Source of the DNA: Planococcus citri
Taxonomy: Eukaryota; Arthropoda; Insecta; Hemiptera; Pseudococcidae
Assembly (NCBI RefSeq): GCF_950023065.1
Contig: NC_088677.1
Location: 67,667,469-67,731,468, forward strand
Reading direction: 5' to 3'
DNA length: 64,000 nucleotides
Shown: positions 45,607-55,814 of the stretch, piece by piece
Layout: the number at the start of each line of letters is the position of its first letter
Numbering within the stretch: position 1 is the stretch's first letter
The notes under the pieces: generated by a model
What the model saw: only the letters and a program-made list of their open reading frames with translations
The model's database searches: none
What the model was told of the DNA's origin: nothing
Program-made: the position numbers and the translations under genes

Positions 45607-46734
45607 ATGCCCAATCATAGTACACGTCTTCCCGTTACTGATGAAGTATGCTTAACCGATGTGAATATTAGAAAAACAACGTATCTATGGACAATTAAGA
45701 ATTTCTCATCGGTCCATCAGAAAAGGAAAGAAATCTTGAAATCCTCACCGTTCTCGGCGGATAACGATGAATTCAAATGGCGTTTACATCTTAATCCGTA
45801 TGTCATGGGTTCTGCGTATGATCCTAATGTCGGTTATTCGGTCCAATCACAATGTATTTCGTTGTATGCACATGCCGCAGATGAACTTTCAGATTTTACA
45901 AAACACTGTCCCATCACAGGAAATGTGAAATTTTCCATAATGAACTCTGAAAACAAGGAAACAAACGCTCAAAGCGTGGACTTTTCTGTAAACCAGACAG
46001 CCAGTAATAAAGTCTACACCGCTGTTGGATTTCAACAGTTCGTCAAAGAGAGTACGTTGGTTGCAGACAGGGACAAGTTATTGCCGCAGGATAAATTGAC
46101 AATATTATGCGAAATATCTTACGTGAAAAAAACAGATATCGTATGTATTTCTGGTAAACAGTCATCAGATTCGCGTGAAAAACAAGAGCCAGCTACCTTG
46201 GACGGTATTGAAACGTTGTTTATGAGTAAAGATTTCAGTGATGTGACGCTATCCGTTGATAAAAAAGTATACCCTGCACATAAAAGCATTCTCGTCGCTC
46301 GCAGCCCAGTTTTCAAAGCTATGTTCAGTCACGAAATGAAAGAGAAACAGTCCAACTGTATCGAACTTCAAGACATCACCTTTCCAGCTTTCAGGGAGAT
46401 GTTGCGGTACATTTATACGGGAAAAGTTCAGAACTTGTCGATCCTGGCCGCTGATTTGTTAGCTGCGGCTAACAAATATGATCTGAAAAACCTGAAAGCT
46501 ATTTGCGAGAATGAGCTGTGTGAAAAACTATCTCAAAGTACTGCTGTGAGTACGTTGATGTTGGCCGATATGCATCACGCCGAAAATTTGAAAAAACAGG
46601 CTCTTCTGTACATGAAAATGTATTCGTATACTTTAAGTATGCTGTCGGAAGAAGATCGCAATACGTTGATGAAATCTTATCCTCATCTTCTATTGGAAAT
46701 AATCGATACGTTTGGTGAAAAGAATAAGACTTGA
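45607..46734 (+). CDS. MATH-BTB protein 6 (SPOP/TDPOZ-like), subfamily B
   Basis: 375 residues, intronless. The 5'-UTR intron runs from 45307 (GTAAGT) to the TTTTTCAG acceptor at 45551, and the ATG (MPNHS) lies 55 bases on. MATH begins near residue 24 (YLWTIKNFSS) and ends near 174 (LLPQDKLTILCEISYV). BTB follows (FSDVTLSVDKKVYPAHKSIL, YIYTGKVQN), then a BACK-like tail ending YPHLLLEIIDTFGEK. It shares its start and 3' end with genes 4 and 5, so the three form a tandem series. Probable cullin-3 adaptor with unknown substrate. Poly(A) signal at 47110-47115. Confidence 0.9.
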   Translation: MPNHSTRLPVTDEVCLTDVNIRKTTYLWTIKNFSSVHQKRKEILKSSPFSADNDEFKWRLHLNPYVMGSAYDPNVGYSVQSQCISLYAHAADELSDFTKHCPITGNVKFSIMNSENKETNAQSVDFSVNQTASNKVYTAVGFQQFVKESTLVADRDKLLPQDKLTILCEISYVKKTDIVCISGKQSSDSREKQEPATLDGIETLFMSKDFSDVTLSVDKKVYPAHKSILVARSPVFKAMFSHEMKEKQSNCIELQDITFPAFREMLRYIYTGKVQNLSILAADLLAAANKYDLKNLKAICENELCEKLSQSTAVSTLMLADMHHAENLKKQALLYMKMYSYTLSMLSEEDRNTLMKSYPHLLLEIIDTFGEKNKT

Positions 46735-48193
46735 ATTGTCAGCTGGTGGTCTATGTTTCTGTTTTTGGGTTCATCCTCGTGTCATGTTTATTCGTATTTT
46801 TATACAAAAGTTATATTTGATAATCGAGTAGGTAGGCATTTGTTTTTCGAGCAATTTAAATTAGGTTCGGATTGAATTATTATTAACGAATTGTCTATCA
46901 TTAAGTCAACATATCCATGCATTTATCTATTTTTTATCCATACTATACTCCCATGCACTTTTATCTGTGCTTATAAGATTAATTTCTGATATTCATATTT
47001 TGTTTCGTAAATTTTTTTAATTTTAGTTGGACTTGCATTTATACCTACTTATGTTTTATTTTCTATTTTGAAGATTTTTTCTCATGATTTTCTAAAACGT
47101 ACTCACTTTAATAAAACATGGTATTTTGCATTCTCGCTTTCTTTTTTTTATCCAGCCAAAAAGCTGAAACAATTATTCAAAGAATTTATTACGAAAGTAG
47201 GTAGAGGTACTGCTAATTCTGAATCAAAAGCGCCTGTGTTTCAAGTTTCGTTCTATAGTAGGTTTTACTGAATCGATTATCATGATTTAATCGCTAAAAA
47301 AATTCTTGTGACTGATCGGATTCGATTATTTTTATACAAATTTGAAAATTGACACGAAATTAGGATACTTACACTATTCGTTCAGTAATTATAATACCTA
47401 AAACTTTGCGAAGAATAAAATTACAAATCATCTTCGAAATTAGGTTAGGATCACGGTTGACCAATAGCAGACGAATCAAGTCAATGTAAATTCTTCAACA
47501 CCAACATAACATCGAAGTAGACGTTTAATTTCGAGAGTTAATTTCAGAACAAAATTGTACTTTACAATGACCTTTTAATGAATTCGTTAACGGTAGGTAA
47601 TCAAAGTTCGTAATGATCCGTTCATGTCTCGATCCTTTCTTTGCTTCGAATCAATACAATGATGCTTTTATTCACTAGGTTTTCCAACTTGCTGCGTTGA
47701 AATTTATTACGAGACAGAAAAGAATGAAGGCAGAACATCAAGCGGTAGGCACTAGGCAGACGCAGAAGTAGGTATATTCGAAAAATTTATACCACGCAAG
47801 TACATAGCATGGCGCCTTACGGCATTAACAAACTACTCGTAGCAACGCACCAACTAACGTCAGCTGTATTGTACGAATATCGCAATTTGTTGCAGATATA
47901 TGGAGAGGGAAACTAACCGTCGTTTCGAAGCATCTACGAATTCCTACATAACACCGCTTTCTGCGCTTTCTGCTTCACATTCAAGGTTTCGAGTTGAACA
48001 TTTTACGTCGTGAATAACAGCTGACTTGTAAGAAGTAAAATTAGTTATCACTTCAGTTATACATATTATAATAACTTCACTTGTTGTTCGATTTAATTGT
48101 TCGCGATTACTATCTACAGTGTGACGAGAAGTATTGAATTTCGAGCGCGAGGTTCCCTGTTATGTGAATTTATTTCCTGAAACAATAAATCGA
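46735..48193. other. 3' UTR of gene 6 and upstream region of the LITAF-like gene
   Basis: AATAAA at 47110-47115, then AT-rich DNA. A donor GTAAGT at 48194 could end the first exon of the LITAF-like gene, giving an intron to 48930. Confidence 0.4.
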
Positions 48194-48931
48194 GTAAGTA
48201 CTATTTGGAATATATGACATTTATTTGTGTATTTGTGGTACTCTCACTTTTCATATTGCATACCTAGGTACAGTTCGAGTATAAGGTATTGAAAAAGATT
48301 TGCGTCGTGAAAAAATCTGCTACGGTGGCCAGCTTGTTGCCAGCCACCGGCGTAAATTTTGGCGCCGGTGGTATCAACGTAGACGTCTTTATTCTGGTTT
48401 TTTGCGTTGGGTGTTTGTAACATTACGTCAGCATACGCCGCCGAAATAAAAGCGGTGGCGGTATCGGTGAAATTTCCAGACAGCTTGTACCGTACCTATC
48501 TGTTCTCTTCGAGTAGATTTATTCGGTTGAATGTACGCTGAATTTTTATTTAAAAAATTATCTTCGTAAAAATTATTAGACCATCTGCGACAATTGGCGT
48601 GATATAGATAAGCCTAACCTAACCTATAGTGAATAATATGTACATTATAGTGTAGGAGGAAGTGAACAAATTTATTTATACGTACGGGTACTGCTCTACA
48701 GTGTGCCTCATGTGTGATAAAAAATCAATTTCGTTTGTTCGGTTGTTATCATAAGAGGTTATGATTCATAGAGTTAATTTGATTGAGTTTGGAATTTTTG
48801 TGAAAATTATCTATCTCATTACATCTAGACGCAAGTACTGATCCGACATTTCAAAACGAGGGAACATCTTACCACTGTTGAAACTGTATTACGAGTTTGT
48901 CTGATTACTGATTTAATTTTTTCTGCGCAGG

Positions 48932-49462
48932 ATGTCAAAAACAATCCCAGATCAGCCACTACCTCAATCGTACCCTCCGCCAGGACCTCCTCAACCGTAC
49001 CCTCCACCAGGACCGCAACTATACCCTCCATCAGGACCTCAACCTCAACCGTACCCTCCATCAGGTCCTCAACCGTATCCTCAGCCAGGATTCAACATCC
49101 CTCCGCCTCAATACGATAATATCCAGCACAACTATCCACCTACCGCTCCACCGCCTCAGTACGATAATATTCAGCATCAGCACCATCAGCAACAACCAGT
49201 GAATGTGATAATTGAGCCTATTTCGTTCGGCGAAACTCCAGTTCGTATGGTTTGTACGAATTGTCAAAGAGATATTGTAACCACCGTCACAGACGAATAC
49301 TCGTTGTCTCAGCATATAGCGTGTTTGGTTATTTTTATATTTACCGCTGGTATCTGTACGTGTTATTCGTGTGTTCCGTATTGTATACCATCTTTGTACG
49401 ATGCTCGTCACCAGTGTCCTAATTGTAAAACACATTTAGGTACCTATAAACGTTGTGCTTGA
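48932..49462 (+). CDS. LITAF-domain protein with Pro/Tyr-rich N terminus
   Basis: 176 residues. A TTCTGCGCAG acceptor ends at 48930 and the ATG follows one base later. Residues 1-95 are dominated by YPPPGP/YPPSGP repeats and PPPQYDNIQH twice, including PPxY-type motifs of the kind that bind WW-domain proteins. Residues about 107-176 form the LITAF (SIMPLE-like) domain. It has a CTNC knuckle, a hydrophobic membrane-anchoring stretch (IACLVIFIFTAGICTCYSC), then HQCPNCKTHLGTYKR. The two CxxC-type knuckles bind one zinc ion and place the protein on the cytosolic face of late endosomal/lysosomal membranes. Insect members are often in multigene sets; only one is here. Poly(A) signal at 49584-49589. 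Minus-strand frames here are shadows. Confidence 0.92.
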   Translation: MSKTIPDQPLPQSYPPPGPPQPYPPPGPQLYPPSGPQPQPYPPSGPQPYPQPGFNIPPPQYDNIQHNYPPTAPPPQYDNIQHQHHQQQPVNVIIEPISFGETPVRMVCTNCQRDIVTTVTDEYSLSQHIACLVIFIFTAGICTCYSCVPYCIPSLYDARHQCPNCKTHLGTYKRCA

Positions 49463-50622
49463 GCAGTATAGGTATTAAATCGTTCCCGCGAAATTGAGTC
49501 GTAAAAACAGGACCATATAATATATAAAATATAATTCTAAACGGTTCGACTGAACCACCTTCAGCGGCGCTATACTTATCAATAATAAAAAAAAATACCT
49601 ATTCCCATGCACGTAAATTTATAACCATTCAGTATAAGTATACTTATATATAAGGGCTTTTATATCGAATTGTAATTTTGTAATTTCTTTTGTAATTTTT
49701 TTTTTAAATACGAAAAAAATTCAATACAACGACGTTTGCATTTGTGTTTCCTATTTTATTTCGTACACTATACATATATTATTTTGCGTGCGCCTACAAT
49801 ACTCTGGACATTTATCGAATATCACACGAATAAATAACGAGGTCAGCTTATCAAGCACTTGGTAGAAGTGAAGGTGGAAGTACATTTGACATTTGAACCA
49901 CACCCCAAATCAGCACGTTTCTAAAAAAAGAAATGCAACGTGCAAAATAACATTTTAACTAGTACGTAGCCCTACTAATTATAATCAACACCAGTATTTT
50001 AATTTGTTGCAGATAATGGAGAGGGGACTTAAGCGTATTAAAATAGCAACGATTTTCAACATCGTTTTCTGCATAATTTGAATCCGAGTTTCGCTATTTT
50101 AACGCTGCGAATGTGAATCGAGATTATAAATTAATTGCCTATATCACTAGAGCAAATATTAAAAAAAAATAATTGAACTCGTGGCAGGGTTTAATTTGTT
50201 CGTAATTGCTCGACTTATATGTTCGTATGACTAAGAGCAATACGAGTATTAACGAGTAGTTTTTTCTGAAGCCTATACTTACTGTGAAACAAAATCACTA
50301 AAATAGGCACCTAATGGGTACCTACTGATAAAATGAACTAAAAAGAAAAACACTCAAAATGCTTTTTTGAATGACACAAACCAAAACACATTTTATTCTG
50401 AGCATTGAGATAATTTAGCGCAAGGGTAATTTTAGTGATAACGTCGAGTTGTTGAAAAAAAATTAATTATTTTATGGATCTTTCTCTGATTTTCCAAGAT
50501 ACTTTAATCAAAGTTAAGCTAGACGCTCGTATCATCTAAAAAGTATAGCCTATAGGCTATAAATAACAATGAATCTTTAACCTCAGAATGTTTTGAAGAG
50601 TTGATGACTGCAAATTTGATTG
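49463..50622. other. 3' UTR of the LITAF-like gene and flank of the first duplicated unit
   Basis: AATAAA at 49584-49589. The stretch 49940-50250 resembles 47800-48150 upstream of the LITAF-like gene (TTTGTTGCAGATAxTGGAGAG in both). From about 50300 it matches the 3' flanks of genes 8 and 9. Confidence 0.4.
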
Positions 50623-52127
50623 AGGAGTCATTCCACGTCAATTCGACCAAAAAAGTGCGATTTTAAAAGTCATGTCTTTCGATTTCTCTCAATTTTTTTT
50701 TTTTACAATATCTACCCACCCAGTAAATAGGAAACCCGCAATCAGTTTGGTCCCAGCCACCTCAGAAGGCGGATGGGGGGGGGGCGAGGTACTCAACTTC
50801 AGCCAGCGCATTCCTCCAAAACTGTGATACTTTGATCAAAACTGTTTTCACAGTTCGAAAGGGTATTGAATTTTAAACTGTTTAAGCATTTTGAAATTTT
50901 CAAAATTTGAAAGTTGAACTTTCAAATTGAAAGTTGAAATTTCAAATTGAAAGTTGAAATTTCAAAATAGCGCTGTAAGTGAGAGCTACCATTTAAAATT
51001 CTGCAAAAATTTCCATAGATGCACCTTTTTATGCTTTTTCGAAATATTCAAGTTTTGAGATGGGATCTCTTAATGGAAGGGGAGCACCCCCACCCCCAAT
51101 TTTGGGCAAAACTTTCAAAAAAAATCTGGGGCATGTGATATATCGAATTGTATGTTTTTGGTAACGCTGAACACGAATATGACGTTAGATTTTCGATTGG
51201 GCCCCATCCACGGCCCCCAGCACCTCCCAAAAGGGGGAAAAGTTCAAAATAGGTTTTTTTCTCGTGCGACACATCAAATGGTATGTTTTTGGTGACGCTA
51301 AATACGAATAAGACGTCAGCTTTTTGATTGGACCCATCCACAGCTTCCAGCACCTCCCCAAGGGGGGGTAACCTAAAAAAAATGGTTTCAATCGAGTGAC
51401 ACATGAAATAGTATGTTTTCGATATCGTATGAACACGAATATAGCCTTAGTTTTTCAAATTGACTTCACCCATGGCTCCGAGAACCTCCCCCAATTGGTA
51501 AAGGTCCAAACAATTTGTAGGAGGCCGTGGATGGGGCCCAATCAAAAATCTAACGTCATATTCGTGTTCAGCGTTACCAAAAACATACAATTCGATACAT
51601 CACATGCCCCAGATTTTTTTTTGAAAGTTTTACCCCAAAATTGGGGGTTGGGTGCTCCTCTTCCATTAAGAGATCCCATCTCAAAACTTGAATATTTCGA
51701 AAAAGCATCAAAAGGTGCATCTATGGAAATTTTTTCAGAATTTTAAATGGTAGTTCCCACTTATAGCGCCATTTTGAAATTTGAACTTTGAATTTGAAAG
51801 TTCAACTTTCAAATTTTGAAAATTTCAAAATGCTTAAAAAGTTCAAAATTTAATACTCTTTTTAACTGTGAAATCAGTTTTGATCAAAGTATCATGGTTT
51901 TGGAGAAATACGCTGCTGAAGTTGAATACCTCGAGACAATGTGAAAAACTGAAAATAATGGAAGACCCCCCCCCCCCCCTCACCACCTTCTGAGGTGGCT
52001 GGCACCAAATTGATTGTGGGTTTCTTACTTACTGGGTGGGTACTGGGTAGATATTGTGAAAAAAATTTGAGAGAAATCGAAAGACATGACTCAAAAACGT
52101 TGGTCGAATTGACATGGAATGACCCTG
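50623..52127. mobile_element. 1.5-kb inverted-repeat (fold-back) element
   Basis: The left end AGTCATTCCACGTCAATTCG and right end CGAATTGACATGGAATGACC pair. The arms continue for about 400 bp on each side (50640-51060 with 51660-52115), including TTTGATCAAAACTG, CTCAGAAGG and AAGACATGACT segments. The centre (51050-51750) holds further inverted copies of a GAACACGAATATGACGTTAG-type unit. Frames at 51048-51746 are by-products. Unit 3 (near 62365) lacks the element between the matching flanks. Confidence 0.8.
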
Positions 52128-52199
52128 AGGTCGTTTGCACCAAATTTCAATGTTACCCAGAGCATTGGAGAACAAAAACAGGCCCTCGGTAATTGTTAT

Positions 52200-53100
52200 T
52201 TGTCCCCTTACGAGGTACCAAAAATAAAAAACGACTCATGAAAAAGTTATTAAATTCAAAATGTGTGCATAACTGCATATTTAAAAACTGAAGTATTGTA
52301 TGATCAACATTTCATTATTATTTCTGGAACAAGAAAGTGAGCAAAAAAAACTAAAAAAAAAATATGATTAGGTACTTGCAAGATGCAACGCATGTCCCAT
52401 AATCAAAATTGTGATAAATTTTTTCAACAATGTTACCAAGATGAAAAAAAAATAGATCTACGTAACTTGAAAAAAAAACTCAAAAAATAAGTTTTTATCA
52501 AAAAAAAGTTTAAGACACATCGTTTGTAATAATTCATTGTTTTAAACGTGTTTAAACACTGTTTTGTTTTGTAAGTACCTAAAACCTTGGCAAAGAGCTG
52601 ATTTTTTTGAATGAGTTCTGCTGAAATGATATTCGATGAAAATTTTGCGCACCTACATATGAGGAAAAAGGGAAGTGTATAGGTATTCTTGATTTACCTC
52701 CCCTTACTGATGCTCGTCACTGATATCTAATTTATTCTAATTATGGGTACTTATACTTGGACTTGGACTTACCTAAGTTGGAAGCAAAAAAGTGGTATTA
52801 CGAGAAATTGAATTCATAATACTATTATGCAAATTGCAAAATAAATGAAAGAAACACGTTACGAATCGATTTTAATGCTGCACAAGAGTAAACTTAGTAG
52901 CTAACACTAACAAATTAAAACATAAAAAATTGTGCATGTAATCACAAGCTCTTAAATTATATATAAACATACGAATAAAAATCAGCAAATAAAGTAAAAC
53001 GATAAATGCTTTCACAAAAGAAATGATGTCCCCTAAAAATTAAAAAACATGTAAGTAGGTAAAATTCTTGAAACAGAACATGCCTACTTATGGGAAGTTT
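52200..53100 (-). other. 3' flank of the broken gene 7
   Basis: AT-rich. It contains TTTAAT at 52871-52876, an ATTAAA poly(A) signal on the minus strand. The surrounding CGATTTTAATGCTG is conserved at the same place after genes 8 and 9. Confidence 0.5.
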
Positions 53101-53101
53101 T

Positions 53102-54740
53102 TCACTTGTCAAGAAGTACAGTAAGCATCTCCGCCATCAAATCAGGATGAAACGAGGTAAGAACGTTCCAAATTTCAGAGCCCTTCACATCCGCCGAACG
53201 TGCATGCAACTTGATGAATTCGAGAGCTTCCGTCTTCAACCAAACTGCATCATGAGTATGAGCCAGTATCAAAATCTTGATCGCGTTATCCTTAGATAAT
53301 TGCTCCGCCAACATTTTTTCACACAAAACCATTAGTTGTTTCAAGTCGTACTTATTCGCTTCGGGCAGTATTTCGTAAACCAATTTCTCCAAATTTTTCA
53401 CCTTTCCGCAATAAATATAACGTAATATCTCTTCGAAAACGTCTTGACCGATGTCTGAAATCTTAACAACGTTGGTCGCATTCTCTTCCATATCGTTTCG
53501 GAACATGGCATCAAACACTGGACTACGAGCAGCTAAAATACCCTTATAAACGTGATATTCTCGATTTTTAACCTGTATGGTTACGTCACTGAAATTTTTG
53601 TCAGCGAATAAACGTTCAAAGTCGTTAGAGAGACCGAAATCAAGAATTTCACGCGATTTATTCTCTTTTTCAACTATGCAATAGGAGATTTTGCAAAAAA
53701 TAGTCAGTTTATCTTCAACAACCCAGTTCGCTGCATTACTTCTCTCAATATAATCATGAAAACCTACGTACGTCTGAGACTGCACATAACCGTTATTTCG
53801 GATTTCGAATTTCCTCTTCTTTGTGCCAAATTTACTGTTGGACTTCATAACAGAACATTCCACTTCCCCTAATACAGCATCGCAGTCGTGATGAGAATCT
53901 TTAACCCTTAAATGCCACAAGGTGGTGAATTTCACCACACCAGTTTTTTCGATGCGTTCCGCTGGCAGGAAAGAGTGCTCGGGTGGGAACGACTATTGGT
54001 ACATGTGTGTGTATGTCTTGCGCTTCAATTCCGCTGTTGAGCATATTGCATACTTTTTTATTTTAAGGGGCAGAAATTTTTTAAAACGAGTGAAATAATA
54101 ATTATTTTTGAATTTTTTGCCCCTTAAATGAGAAAAATAGGCAAGTTGTTGTACATAAATTAGTAGAGCATGGATACATAAATATTTAACAGGCGGTAGT
54201 TTCATTCCAGTCGCTGTCGATTGGCTACAAAAAACTATCAAAAAATATGAAAAAATTTTATTTTTTTTTCAAAAAATTGTGCCCCTTAAAATATGAAAGT
54301 AGGCAATGTGTCAAACATGCCAAATGAAAGGCTGAACATTTACGCACATGTATCAGGTAGCCATGATATCAAGTCTCTCGTCAGTCCAGTGCAAGAAAAT
54401 CTTGAAAAAAATATAAGTGTGGCATTTAAGGGTTAACGTAAAGACATAAAAAAAGTGACATCAATTCATCGTGCCTGGGGTCGTTGCTGTTCTTGCAGTC
54501 TGTTAATTCCAAAGCATACTTGAAATCTCCATCGATAGAAGAAAACATTGAAGAAGAATATTCTACGTAGGTGTCCGTAAACCTGTAACTGTCACTGTTG
54601 ATACTCCACGTGGAATCGCACTTCTTCAATAATTTACGGTACTCGTTGCAATTATTCTCAGCAGGACGAGAGCTTTTGCTGTCACCGGTGTTATCTGCCA
54701 TTTTTACTTGAGAGCTAGCTGAAGCCTTTTTTTTAGGCAT
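53102..54740 (-). pseudogene. MATH-BTB gene 7 split by a MITE, subfamily C
   Basis: The N-terminal part (54740 down to 54433) starts MPKKK, 20 bases after a CTGCTTTCAG acceptor. It covers the first half of the MATH domain to LFLCLYV. The C-terminal part (53904 down to 53102) resumes at KDSHHDCDAVLGEVE and runs through the rest of MATH, the full BTB (FSDVTIQVKNREYHVYKGIL, YIYCGKVKN) and the BACK-like tail to LLDK and stop. Between them lies a 528-bp TTAA-flanked element (53905-54432) that brings a stop codon within three codons. Both halves are free of other breaks and the frame is the same on both sides once the element and one TTAA are ignored. The disruption is therefore recent. The 5'-UTR intron (54761-55767) carries a second element and the 5' exon region a third. 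Confidence 0.88.
53905..54432. mobile_element. piggyBac-like MITE inside a coding exon
   Basis: TTAA flanks both ends (53901-53904 and 54433-54436). The ends CCCTTAAATGCCACA are inverted repeats of 15 bp. CCC termini with TTAA duplication are the mark of the piggyBac superfamily. It is 528 bp with no transposase, so non-autonomous. It sits in the MATH domain of gene 7, at a TTAA present in the host codons for Val-Lys. Confidence 0.92.
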
Positions 54741-54852
54741 TTCAAAACTGAATCGCTGAACTGAAAGCAGAACCACAAAACACTGCTGTAAAAGATAACA
54801 TTCGTAATAGGTATCTATAGAAACGTAGTTGTAACTTGTATGTTGTAACTAA

Positions 54853-55623
54853 CAAGGGAACGGTCAGAAGTGTAACCCGCCGATCGGGATGAAACTGCGC
54901 CTGTGTGTTGGTGAGTATGCAACTACCAACGCGCTGTATACCTTTTGTCTGAAACACGTTTCCTTCTGCTAGCGGATTTGAAACAAATTATTTTTCAGAC
55001 TGTTCTTTGGCGGGTCACTTGATTTTTTCCACGGCGCTGTCGTGGGAAAATTCTTACTGACCCCCGACTGATGAAGTGGAATTTTTCTATGGCACTGTCG
55101 TATTAAAATTCTCCCTAATGCGCAATCGTTGATTGAAAATTGTCCATCCAGGCTAGTTTTTTTCATTTTAAATAAAATTGGTTCAAGAATTGAGATACAA
55201 AATTTTTTTTGAAGCTTATAAGTGAATTATTTAATTAACAATCAACGCAAAATTCAGTTCAGGCATTTAAAATTTGTTTTCAGAAAGTTGGAGCGCAAAA
55301 TGATGAAATATTAGGAAAAAGCGATCGACATTGATTGAAAACTAGTTTACTTAGGGATTATATTGAAAAAAAGAAAACTCGTCTGCATATAAAAATTTTA
55401 CCCACCGAGCAGGGGGTTAGTAAGAATTTTCCCACGACAGCGCCGTGGAAAAAATCAAGTGACCCGCCAAAGAACAGTCTGAAAAATAATTTGTTTCAAA
55501 CCGCTAGGAGAAGGAAACGTGTTTCAGACAAAAGGTATACAGCGCGTTGGTAGTTGCATACCCACCAACACACAGGCGCAGTTTCATCCCAACCGGCGTG
55601 TTACACTTCTGACCGTTCCCTTG
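54853..55623. mobile_element. Fold-back element with 220-bp arms in the gene 7 5'-UTR intron
   Basis: The left end CAAGGGAACGGTCAGAAGTG pairs with the right end at 55623. The arms 54853-55073 and 55409-55623 are almost perfect inverted copies. TAA occurs on both sides (54850-54852 and 55624-55626), which suits the TWA duplication of PIF/Harbinger elements. No transposase. The frames 54969-55166 (minus) and 55335-55553 (plus) are the same arm read on both sides. Confidence 0.85.
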
Positions 55624-55814
55624 TAAATATGTATTTCGTAAGTATATCTAAGTACTTGAGATGCATTTCAAAAGTTTACCATATCATGAGGTCGTTGATC
55701 ATTGAAAATACATAATAAGTTACCTGCGCTATCAATCACCTAAGTATAATAAGGTATGTACGCTTACCTTTGAGTTTGAACGAGATCGCAAAGTATGTAA
55801 TAATTCCTTATTTA

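Noticed and set aside
53905..54432. The MITE acting as a new intron of gene 7
   Set aside because: The nearest GT and AG at its borders (in GTTAAC and TTAAAG) would remove seven extra host bases and shift the frame, and neither is a strong splice site.
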